Of a stretch of 64,000 nt of DNA, positions 55,602-64,000 are shown piece by piece. Every line of letters starts with the position of its first letter. Position 1 is the stretch's first letter. Both the position numbers and the translations under genes were made by a program. The DNA comes from Agelas oroides (lineage: Eukaryota > Porifera > Demospongiae > Agelasida > Agelasidae), in the NCBI GenBank assembly GCA_949130485.1, contig OX422185.1, positions 5,033,928-5,097,927 on the forward strand, read 5' to 3'. Below the pieces are notes generated by a model. That model saw only the letters and a program-made list of their open reading frames with translations, was not told the origin of the DNA and ran no database searches.

Positions 55602-56385
55602 GTCTGCTTTTATTATTATAAAAGTTGTCGGCTAGTGTAATCAGATGTATAACAACTAAAAATGTTTTATCATTCTATGCACCTGTACAGTCACAGGTAT
55701 GATATTGTTTGTGTTTGGAGTGCTGAGCTTATTAAATAATGACTCACTTTAAGCAGTTTTGTTTTCCCTGTGAGTCATCTGCTAGAACATCGATGACATC
55801 ATTGAGGTTGACGGTTCTTAGTGGGGCCTTCTCCTGTGTAGTGTGTGAGTGTGTGTGTGTGTGTTGGTATACAACAACAAAAAAAATTGCTTATAGCGGT
55901 GAGGATAAGTATTGGATATACTACCTATAGGAGGAGTATATCGTGTTTATACTCTGAGTATAGGTATTTATACCAGATTGAGACAGTAAACTACCACTCA
56001 ATTTTGTGTAAAGTACTTTGGTAAAACATGTAAACTATTCTGGTACAACATACAAGTTTTGTACAAACTATTATTCACAACTTTACACAATATGAGTATA
56101 TGACTCGTTATACTCCACTGTTCGTTCAATGAAATACGTAGAAAGTGATGTTATGTGGTATAAGTGTGAGATTACCTGAGAATCGCCGACTAGTTTGAGT
56201 TCTTTGAGAATGATAAATGATGAGTGCAGTTACAAAACCGAAGTAGACAAAGCAGCCATGATGTCAAGATGCATACCCTCAAGGAAGCAAGACAAAGGTA
56301 CTCACAGTGTGTTTTCGTAGTTCTATCAAAAGTTATGCCATGTTTGGCAATCACTGATGAGAAGGTACTCAGCAGGGGTCTTAAA
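55602..56385. other. Spacer
   Basis: Holds a short (GT)n near 55850 and a segment with inverted GAGTATA ends (about 55931-56116) that may be another small MITE. No gene is supported. Confidence 0.4.
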
Positions 56386-56417
56386 TTTATATACTCTGGC
56401 TGGTTCCTAACACTTGT
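56386..56417 (-). promoter_or_regulatory. snRNA-type promoter remnant
   Basis: TATATAAA (56393-56386) and AACAAGTGTTAGGAACCAGC are kept. The octamer part is replaced by the MITE at 56424, and no Sm site follows downstream. Confidence 0.45.
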
Positions 56418-56423
56418 TTACTA

Positions 56424-56703
56424 TATAGCTGGAAATATTGGCAGTCTTTAAATTTAGTGGTTTGGCCCCAAACCAAGCGCAACAAAAAGATTGATGGAAT
56501 TTAAATATGGCGGTGGCGCCTCACAGCATATTACATCATCATAAACATTGTGTGCGTGCGTATCAGGGAGCGTTGCCGTCCTCTCGCTTGAGGTATTACT
56601 TGAACAAAGCCGTGAAAATAATATTGGCGCATTTTAATTTGGCGGTTTCAACCCCAACTGCCCAACCGCCAAATTTAATTCCCCATCAAATTTTCCGGCT
56701 ATA
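56424..56703. mobile_element. MITE with TATAGCYGGA ends
   Basis: Opposite-orientation relative of 311-684: TATAGCTGGAAATATTGGCA at the left and CAAATTTTCCGGCTATA at the right. It abuts and truncates an snRNA-like promoter. Confidence 0.55.
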
Positions 56704-56954
56704 CGCACTTGAGTTATGGATTCTAGGCCTATAGACGTTTGATATTGTAACAATGTACCTGAATATCTCCAGGTCCATCTTAATTGGAGCACTTTCTACA
56801 TGCACTAATTATCTCATCATTGTACACATTGTGCACCTGAAATTTGTACCTTCTGTAACTGGACTGCCATAATTGTAATTAACCTGCCTTCTGAGTGGAA
56901 CTCAGCATGAGTGCAGGCATCGCGTAGCTGGAAGCTCGGACCCAATATGTGACA

Positions 56955-57580
56955 AGACTTAAAAAACATTAAAAATGTAAAAAGATGTAGGGATAGCATG
57001 CCAAAAAGTATGCAAACAAGGTAGAGATGATGCATGAAAGCAAAGGTCTACATATTGGCAAAGCCCCATCCCTACATCTTTTTCACACTGCAGTTAGACA
57101 GTGCATGGGTAGTCTTTACTAGCAGTTCATGGCTGTAGCCTCATTATCAGGCCATGCACTTTCTAGCTCCTCCCACATGGCCTGGGAACGAGGCTAATAT
57201 GAGCGTATAGATATGTGTGCCTTGTAGGTGGCTACCAAGGTTAGCAGTTTTATTGCCAACATACTACTTGTAGTGACAGTGGTACCCTTGTTATATGCCT
57301 CTGGTATACCTAGACAGTGAGCTCGAGTGGGCTGCAGACTGGTCATAGTAATCAGTGTGTAAAACTCAAGCACTCATGCACAGCGTTAATAACTGCATGG
57401 ATGGGTGCAGATTCAGCTCTTGAGCACGCTGTCTAACTGCAGTGTGAAAAAGATGTAGGGATGGGGCTTTGCCAATATGTAGACCTGTGCTTCATGCATC
57501 ATCTCTACCTTGTTTGCATACTTTTTGGCATGCTATCCCTACATCTTTTTACATTTTTAATGTTTTTTTTTTTAAGTCTT
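56955..57580. mobile_element. 626-bp MITE with 150-bp terminal inverted repeats
   Basis: Inverted arms (CAAGACTTAAAAAACATTAA inward to CTTTTTCACACTGCAGTTAG and the inverse at 57424-57580) are almost identical. Remnants of the same family flank the MITE at 311-684. A mini-element (57137-57195) is nested inside. Confidence 0.75.
57137..57195. mobile_element. 59-bp TAGCCTCA mini-element
   Basis: TAGCCTCATTATCAGGC at the left, GCCTGGGAACGAGGCTA at the right. The target duplication is not clear. Confidence 0.6.
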
Positions 57581-58169
57581 GTTTCTGTACTTTTTTTGAT
57601 GTTAATCTCAGTTACAGTTAGATCAAAGCCTAAGAAGAATATTTCAAGTGTAACCACAACACCAGAACTTGAAGCGGCATTGACAGTTTAGTAGTGATTC
57701 CAGTGTGATATCTGCCCTCCCTGGAGAAAAGTGTAATAATTATGTGCAATATAGCCAGCTAGAACCTGATTAAGGGCCAACCACTCTCCGTACCAAACTT
57801 TATGAAACCAATTTCATGATTCAGTTGTCAATCACATGACGACTGACCAGCTGCAGCACAGAAAACTATCATACTGACAACAGACCATCCTAGCTTTACA
57901 GTTCACTGAAGCTGTGAGTAGGCTAGTTTTAGTGTAGCTACAAGTAGGCAGCTGAATGCAGTGCCTTACCTATATGGTGTTCATAAGCCTTGCCCAATGC
58001 CGTGGGGGAAAAAAACCGTGCCAACCATGCCCGCCTGCTCACTTGTGTACTCTCGCTTCCAGACCAATGACCGTGGTCTTCGGTCTGGGAACGAGACTTC
58101 ATGTGCGCATGCGTACAAAATTAGAAAATGGCGTCCTTCGCAACGGACAGCAGCCTCAGAGTGTTGTGA
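57581..58169. other. Spacer upstream of a candidate first exon
   Basis: No repeat with ends. CCGCAGACCAATGACCGTGG-like and GGTCTGGGAACGAGAC at 58058-58098 is another TAGTCTCG-type fragment. A GAAAATGGCGTCC near 58124 opens a 13-codon frame and resembles a YY1-type initiator. Confidence 0.4.
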
Positions 58170-58268
58170 ATGGCTTTTGTTGACCAGGGTGAATTTGAAG
58201 CTATGAAGACGCTGAGTGGTTGGGAAGCTGAGCGCTGTGATGAGCATCCGTTTCATGCTAAAATCAAG
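58170..58268 (+). CDS. Candidate first exon, 33 codons
   Basis: MAFVDQGEFEAMKTLSGWEA is followed by 13 more codons to AAG, then GTGAGT, a consensus splice donor in phase 0. An upstream ATGGCG at about 58125 would make a 13-codon upstream frame. Codon texture looks coding, but no domain is recognised and no downstream exon could be found by eye. It may be the start of a gene running on to the right, or chance. Confidence 0.3.
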
Positions 58269-58269
58269 G

Positions 58270-58689
58270 TGAGTACTTGAGCCGTTTTCGAGTTATTGTC
58301 GTTTGACAAGTGGTCTGAACAAAGAAAGAAAGAAAGAAGAAAGAATACGAAAAATGGTACTTTTGCTACCGCACACTTTTGCGTTTAGCTGTCTTCCGCG
58401 TGGCTTTTGGCCACTTATATGAGTCTTGCTGATCACAAAGGCACTCAAAGAGGATGTCTGGGCTCTTAAATAAGCTTTTAGCGTGTTTGTGGTGAAGTTA
58501 TACGGCTTTTGCATATATTGCGCGTCGGCGCCATCCCTACATAGAGAGTCTACCGACTCTCTGATATGCCGTAGTGTTGATCCAATTTGGGGAGCGGATA
58601 TGTGTACTGTGTCAACATTGTGGGAACAGGCCAGAGTGGCACTACCCACATGCATGTGTGCATACTAGTCTCGTCCCCAGATCCCATCC
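58270..58689. other. Putative intron or spacer
   Basis: Purine-rich GAAAGAAAGAAAGAAGAAAG near 58322; nothing else recognised. Confidence 0.35.
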
Positions 58690-58722
58690 ACACACATGCA
58701 CGAGCACACACACACACATACA
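58690..58722. repeat. Short (CA)n
   Basis: CACACACAT-type tract 45 bp downstream (3') of the 58.8-kb RNA unit. Confidence 0.85.
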
Positions 58723-58765
58723 CAGAGAATGAAAAGCAAGGAGAGTATATGTGTGCTGATGTGTA

Positions 58766-58850
58766 GACCTTGTTATACTAGGTCTTCCAAAAATTTATTT
58801 CGACTTTATACCTGTTGACAACCCACAGTAAGCACCGATTGCCCAAGAGT
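58766..58850 (-). ncRNA. Sm-class snRNA-like / candidate SL RNA gene (unit 58.8 kb)
   Basis: Sm site AATTTTTGG (58795-58787), hairpin GACCTAGT-ATA-ACAAGGTC (58784-58766, one mismatch). TATA 79 nt upstream. Paralog of the 20.5-kb unit: the variable parts align only around GGCAATC and a donor-like CAACAG followed by GTATAA. The donor position is kept while the rest has diverged strongly, as would fit a conserved splice donor. Confidence 0.6.
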
Positions 58851-58874
58851 GGTCTTTATCACAATGTAGTAGCC

Positions 58875-58973
58875 TTTATATACTCCAGCCTGTTCGTAAC
58901 AATTATGGGTTTTGTAGAACACATATTCATTGACAGTTTAGGTTATTCATTGACAGTTGATTAGCAGTGAATC
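58875..58973 (-). promoter_or_regulatory. snRNA-type promoter (unit 58.8 kb)
   Basis: TATATAAA (58882-58875), CCCATAATTGTTACGAACAG block, two ATGAATA motifs. Almost identical to the 20.5-kb promoter even though the variable RNA part is not. Confidence 0.55.
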
Positions 58974-58979
58974 TAGTTA

Positions 58980-59745
58980 TGCATGTTGCTGGGAGACACT
59001 TGGGAGTTGGCAGTCATTGGTCCACGGAACGGACCAGAACAGAACATAACAGCTCTGTCACATCATTTCACGGAACAGAGTTGGTTCCTACCGTACTACT
59101 TGCACGACTGGCTATTATTGCAATTACCACCTTGTGCGATGAATTGCTCTAGTTGCTGGTTGTGGTACTTGTTTTTATAAATCCCACCTAGTATAGTATT
59201 GTCTATAGAACAGGTAGGGTTTAACTGTGATAACTTCCCTCCCTGAGGGCTACAAGGGAAATTACGCCCTCTCCATGTATTTTTAGCTTACAGTCCACTA
59301 CATTGCTATAGTATAGAACAGATATGTGTAAATAATATTGAAGTTACTGTAAACACTTGCACATGTACACGTATTTATAGTAATAACAACAAAGGACCAA
59401 TCAGGTGGGATATATAAGTTACAGCACAGGTGGCCAGAGATTTATGGCTGTAGTAAACAAACCTTGTCTTTGGGCTATGCCCTCCAACTCGGTCTGTTTA
59501 CTAGGCTTAGTTGTATGGTGTAAACGTAAGCTCTAATAGTAAGTACTCATGCATGCTACTTGTCTTTTGTTTCTCTGGCAGATGCAGGCATGCAATACCA
59601 GGCAGGGTTCTTGCTAGAATTCTACTTCCAAATGGTGCACAGTACAATAGGCACACCCTCTCTCCACACCACTATTGAAATGTTAAGTGGGAAGCCAGGA
59701 TAGTAATTACCTCTAATGGGCAGGGTTTAGGAAGTGATCCAAATG
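58980..59745. repeat. Paralog of 20685-21530
   Basis: Collinear with the 21-kb region; 59120-59310 differs because each copy has separate insertions. No gene is supported. Confidence 0.7.
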
Positions 59746-60539
59746 GGGAAGGTATAAAACCCGAAACAGAACGGAACCGGAAGTAATTGATGCACAATAC
59801 AGATGTGGACGCCAGATATGCGATGGAAAATTGGTGCTAATATGTCAGCTCATCAAGGCTCATCTTGAGTCCTGTACCAGCCACGAAGACGCGACAAGCA
59901 TATAGCAGACAGTATAGAGCCACACTCACTGACCTTTTGCTTACAAGCGAGGGGTCGGCGATGTTACTACTGTCTCTGGGTTCAGCCGCGGGGAGAGGAG
60001 TTACCTGTGGCTCACCCTGGAACAGGAAGGGAATGGTATCGCGTTCTGTACTCTCCACAAATACGAAACAAGCATCACCAGAGAGCGTCCTCTGGCATGT
60101 TAACATCCAGCGAGCTAGGACTGTTGTTGGCTCAGCCATGAGCTGTATTACCGGTATATCTATAGCTCAGTTTACTAGTAGCTAAGATGTTTCATTTCAT
60201 TACCTAGCTTTGTGCTAGAGCTTGTTTCGACTCATTCAATAGTACAGAATGTGAGACCCGTTTCCTGTTCCACTGAGCAACTTGTAAGCTAACACAACCC
60301 ATTACTGAGCCCATAGCTGGCTGTATCCTACCTCGGCAGTTTTATACGCTTTACATGGCTCTCTACTGGTGCTTGTCCCGTCTTTGTAGCTGTTACAGAA
60401 TGCAAGATCAGAGTCCGTACACTAAGACAAACTGTTCTAATTAATGCTAATTTTTGGCCACGTGTCCAGCGCCACGTCCGTATTGTGCATCAATTACTTC
60501 CGGTTCCCTTCCGTTTCGTTCCGGGTTTTATACCTTCCC
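59746..60539. mobile_element. 794-bp element carrying an exon-like frame
   Basis: Perfect outer ends GGGAAGGTATAAAAC and GTTTTATACCTTCCC, then about 50 bp of imperfect inverted repeat (GGAACCGGAAGTAATTGATG). Flanks are a 9-bp duplication ATCCAAATG, and the paralog at about 21520 is the empty site. A 9-bp duplication suits a Mutator-like or similar cut-and-paste family. The interior holds a GC-richer frame (see 60005-60139). Confidence 0.88.
60005..60139 (-). CDS. Exon-like frame inside the transposon, 45 codons
   Basis: From ATG at 60139 it reads MAEPTTVLARWMLTCQRTLS to FLFQGEPQ, then CAG followed by GTAACT, a good splice donor in phase 0. Without splicing the frame runs on to 100 codons. 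No family recognised. It could be a host exon captured by the transposon or part of the transposon's own gene. Confidence 0.35.
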
Positions 60540-60679
60540 ATCCAAATGGTGCTCTTATCAAAATCCACCACATCCAAATGTGCTGCAATTAACCACAGGC
60601 AAGAACGTGGGCGTCATGTAAACCACAAACAACTTCACCCGCATGCACGCACTAGAGCACGACTATTCCGAGTCAAAAG

Positions 60680-60835
60680 ATGGCAGCGCACGAAGCCGAT
60701 TTTATGTCGCTCTTCACGAGACAATCGGGAGGACAGAGAGTTTTACCAAGGCAAAACAGTGAAGACACACAGCAACATTTTAGTCGTGCTCGTCCACGTT
60801 CAATTAAAGTCTTTCTATCGTCTTTCTACCCGTGA
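60680..60835 (+). CDS. Short frame with strong initiator context, 51 codons
   Basis: AAAAGATGGCAGC is a strong Kozak/YY1-like start. The frame reads MAAHEADFMSLFTRQSGGQR and ends ...VFLSSFYP. No domain is known to me. It lies in an insertion relative to the 24-kb paralog, so it could be part of a mobile element. Confidence 0.25.
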   Translation: MAAHEADFMSLFTRQSGGQRVLPRQNSEDTQQHFSRARPRSIKVFLSSFYP

Positions 60836-60839
60836 TGTC

Positions 60840-61812
60840 ATTCATGTGAGAGAATGTACCAGGCCCTCTCCCGCTTAACCGTACTGCAAGCGACGGGAAG
60901 CTGAGCGAGGGCCTGGGAACGAGGCTAGTGTGGGAGCAAGCCTAATTAATACCATATGAAACACTACAAACACAGCAGTGGTTACTCTCACGTATACTAA
61001 GTATTTAACCTTGTGGGGGAGCCATGCATGACAGCCTGGGAACATGACAAACGAAACTCATTAGCAAATCCAAACGATCATGGTGCGCTCTCATACCTTC
61101 CAGGAAGGTTTTTATTCCAAGAAAAGTGAGGTATGTTTTAGTACCAAAAATGGCACACTTCGGTGTACTGCCATTAGCCCAATACATGCGAAATTGAATG
61201 GAATGCAATCAACCTCAAAGCCGGAAATAAATTGATTTCGCGTGATCGCAATTATTAATGTTTTTTTTTTCCCCCCAAAAACTAAAGTGTCAGGAAAGCC
61301 AAATGAAGCGCTGCAGAGTGAAAGAAGGAGTGGAGAACGGCTTTATCAAGTTATTTTAAACCTAGGTAAGCTTTTCAGAAGCAATATGTAACTGTTTACA
61401 AAGGACGCTGATGCTTACCTACCACGTTTTGCGAGTAGCTTCTTTGGCTTTTCTCGCTGACAACAAAGTGTACTTACAAGATATTTATGAAGCTCAAGGG
61501 CCGCTGTACCTTCGTAGCTAGTGTTGTGCTTCTGCTTAAACGAGTTGAGAAAAAAACGTGGTCAATGAGTTGTTTGTACGATTGAGGTGATCGACAACCA
61601 CCCTGGCTTCTACTGTTTATTGTGCTTCTGGACCAACCCACTTGTATTAGTAGGGGAAGCCCCAACTTAACCACAGACCAGATACAAAGCGTGTAGTTAT
61701 TCGCACTGGGCTGTGATAACTCTTAGACGTAGCCTTGACGTCTTTAGACATCATTCATCATTAACGCATGTAAATTTTGACAAATTTATCCGTCATTCGC
61801 GTATAAAGGGTT
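60840..61812. other. Spacer with a TAGCCTCG fragment
   Basis: 60857-60927 has GTACCAGGCCCTCTCC and GGCCTGGGAACGAGGCTA. 60928-61010 matches 24365-24460. A right end AAAGGG followed by TTAA at 61811 suggests a decayed TTAA-type element. No gene is supported. Confidence 0.45.
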
Positions 61813-62055
61813 AATGGCACATTCAGCACTGAACTTTGCCAAACTTGGCACAAAATGAATTCCTTGTCCTATAGGTGACTGGTGTGCCATTTCTACCATA
61901 AATGGAAGTAATCCAAATTTGGTGGAATATTTCATACGACATCAGTCACCTATAGGACAAGGAATTCATTTTGTGCCAAGTTTGGATTCATTTGTGGCAG
62001 AAAAGGCACATTTCGTGTTAATTTTGGCAAAGTTCAGTGCTGAATGTGCCATTTA
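61813..62055. repeat. 243-bp inverted repeat
   Basis: TGGCACATTCAGCACTGAAC to CCTATAGGTGACT is answered by an almost exact inverse, with a 40-bp extra segment in the right arm. A further inverted pair (CTTCGGTGTACTG at 61158, CAGTACACCGAAAT at 62068) lies outside. Confidence 0.8.
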
Positions 62056-62059
62056 ATGG

Positions 62060-63404
62060 GATTAAAACAGTACACCGAAATATGTCATTAATGGCACACG
62101 AAAAGCACTTGAAACAAAATATTCTAACCTGTCTAAAAGCTATCTTTCCAGTAAATTCTGTTAACGGGAAGTTTTGTGGCTATATATAATATATGCTAAA
62201 CACTTTTGCCCCTCAAAAATCAGTTTTTATGAATTTTCCTGACAATACTTGAGAGTGAAGCCTGCCGATTACCCTCATAATAAACTTCCAAGTAAAGGCT
62301 ACTTTCACCCCCCACCTGGACACTTAACTTCAAGAAGCAGGGCTAAACTAATGCTAAACAGCTAAATACTTTTTCTGAACATGGCGACTGTTGACAGTAG
62401 GCCTGTGCTTATTATGCTGGCATAATTTTAGGGGGGACTTCCTGTCACCGAGCATAATACCGGAATAATCAGAATAAAACGGGAATAGTTCTGTGTACAC
62501 ATGTAGACATGGCAGAAACTGGTGAATTCAGCAGGGGGGCAGTCGTCATCTGTTTAACTTGTGGAGTCAGATGAAGAGTCTGGAGTGCAGAGTTCAAGCA
62601 GTTTTGCTACCACAAGCAGCCTTCTGAACCGTTTGCATTGCCCAAAGTCGTCGGAGCTGTCATGTAAAAGGAAGGTCGATCGTAACCCGCCCAGCGTTAA
62701 TTAACTCTCTCTGGACTGTATGTGTGATGTGTCATTGTAAAGTGTCTGTTTTTCTATGCATGATGCATGGGTACAATGAGAAAAATAGGTACTTTTACTA
62801 GCTCAGTGGCTTCAGTTGGCACAACCTTTGTTGTCAGTACGACCATGTCTTCATTTTACCCTCTGTCTTTCACTCATGCTTACCACACCCTTCATACCCA
62901 TGGCCTTTCTCTAATTAGTCAAACTTTGTGCCCTTGTTGCTTGCTCACTACCTGGAGGTGTGTGCTTCTAGTGGATCTGCTTAACGGTTTGTTATGGGCA
63001 GGACGAAATGGCCTGCCACCTACATCAGATACTTTGCACTTGGGATGCAGTTCCCCATGCAGTCACTGTTTTCCTTCCACTTGGGTGTGGGTAGGCTTGA
63101 GAAAAAAGGAAAGGATGCTATTCCCTGGCCCTAGCCTTAACTGAAACTAACGATTTGGCCATGAGTCACTGTAGATGACTATGTGCACTAGCTGCGTACC
63201 ATCTAATGTGTAACTTATGCACCACTATACCACTTTATCTAGTGCTCACAGGGCGGATGACATCATGAGCATGGTGAACAAAGTGTATGGTAAACTGAAA
63301 CATGTGCGCCTCTTTGCAATCTGATTGGAGCGCTCAAATGTGAGAGCAATCCTAGTGTGAAGTCAAGCAAGCAACTTTAAAAGACTTTATTCAATATCAA
63401 TGAT
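62060..63404. other. Spacer with a possible decayed coding stretch
   Basis: 62900-63240 has less AT-rich, coding-like texture in more than one frame but several stops; no protein family is recognised. No repeat ends are seen. Confidence 0.35.
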
Positions 63405-63718
63405 AAAGACGGGCAATACGATACCAGAATTATCGATACCACCGATACCGATACCAATATTTACAGTATCGATACTTGGTACCTGGGAAGTTTGATACGA
63501 TACTTAAGCTCACGTGACGCATTTAGGAGCAGGTAGCAACAAGGCGGCAAAAGTGCGAACACGGAGCGTTGTTGCGGCAGCTAGAAGAAGTAACATCAAA
63601 CCCAAGCATGTGGACATGATACTCTTTTTAAACAAGAACCTAGAGTAACTGTTGTATTATCAATTTTTTTTTTTTGGCACTGTGCACTGAATCTCTTGCT
63701 GGTATCGCCCACCTCTAA
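63405..63718. mobile_element. hAT-like MITE with 8-bp duplication
   Basis: GATACC-rich inverted ends (GGGCAATACGATACCAG and CTGGTATCGCCCACC) flanked by TCAATGAT (63397-63404, 63719-63726). Related to 33918-34353. Confidence 0.8.
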
Positions 63719-63919
63719 TCAATGATAGCCCATGGTGGGATTACGCACTATATTAACCAGACCCACCTCTCTCACGTGCGTGTACTGTAACAACGGTGTG
63801 GGAGGGGATGGCATAAGTTCCCACGGTTATGTCATAATTGCATCATTTTGAATGTGTCACACCTTCTGTATACTTAGACGAATGGCCACGATAACAGCAG
63901 AGTTTTATAGAAGAGAACG

Positions 63920-64000
63920 ATGCCAGCAAGACTCCAGGTTGAAAGAGACTCCATCCGTCAGATGATTGTTAACAACAAAGAACTTCAACCTATCTGGCTT
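63920..64000 (+). CDS. Possible partial frame at window end
   Basis: ATG at 63920 opens MPARLQVERDSIRQMIVNNK and stays open to the end of the window, 27 codons. The arginine-rich helical pattern is coding-like but too short to classify. Confidence 0.25.
   Translation, partial: MPARLQVERDSIRQMIVNNKELQPIWL

Noticed and set aside
62767..63144. 125-codon frame on the plus strand
   Set aside because: Cysteine- and leucine-rich with no domain; neighbouring frames look equally open, so it may be a decayed repeat.

Overview
The window looks like nuclear DNA of a marine invertebrate metazoan, possibly a sponge-grade or other early-branching animal. The lineage is inference only. The evidence is very low gene density, dense small non-autonomous transposons, long (CA)n tracts, CCAAT/TATA-type promoter motifs, AG|GTRAGT-type splice donors and one death-effector-domain protein of the metazoan FADD/caspase-8 class. 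Nothing prokaryotic is visible. Most long open frames are readings through (CA)n or through a 51-bp minisatellite and are not genes.

The most striking content is a set of about 17 distinct loci (counting remnants), all on the minus strand and spread over 58 kb, with the architecture of small nuclear RNA genes. Read on the minus strand, a typical unit has ATGAATAT-like octamer repeats, often a CRE (TGACGTCA), a conserved block just upstream of the TATA box (CCCACAAGTGTTAGGAACAA), TATATAAGG, 55-83 nt of locus-specific sequence, a canonical Sm site (AATTTTTGG) and a short 3' hairpin. The hairpin is kept by compensatory base changes (clear at 29547, 37957 and 51901). These are candidate Sm-class snRNA or spliced-leader RNA genes with a hypervariable 5' part. 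Ten are intact or nearly so; others have lost the Sm site, hairpin or TATA box, or are split by transposons.

Layout. 1-3355: promoter fragment and small transposons. 3356-19700: two near-identical tandem units of about 8.5 and 7.8 kb, plus a diverged partial third to about 20350; unit junctions fall inside the snRNA-like promoter. 20460-24460 is paralogous to 58740-61010. 24.6-39 kb: further snRNA-like units, a 1.1-kb inverted repeat, long (CA)n tracts and many MITEs. 40.4-45.6 kb: the only convincing protein gene, an intronless 465-residue DED protein on the minus strand, flanked by two truncated copies of its first 39 codons. 45.8-56 kb: snRNA-like units, a 916-bp near-perfect palindromic element and other elements with clear target-site duplications. 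56-64 kb: MITEs, a transposon carrying an exon-like frame, and a few candidate first exons.

Several transposon families recur. The commonest has TAGCCTCGTTCCCAGGCT-type ends and 8-10 bp target duplications (Mutator-like or hAT-like), with members from 44 bp to 916 bp. There are also TTAA-flanked (piggyBac-like), TA-flanked (Tc1/mariner-like) and 8-bp-duplicating hAT-like elements. No transposase gene is recognisable, so all appear non-autonomous.
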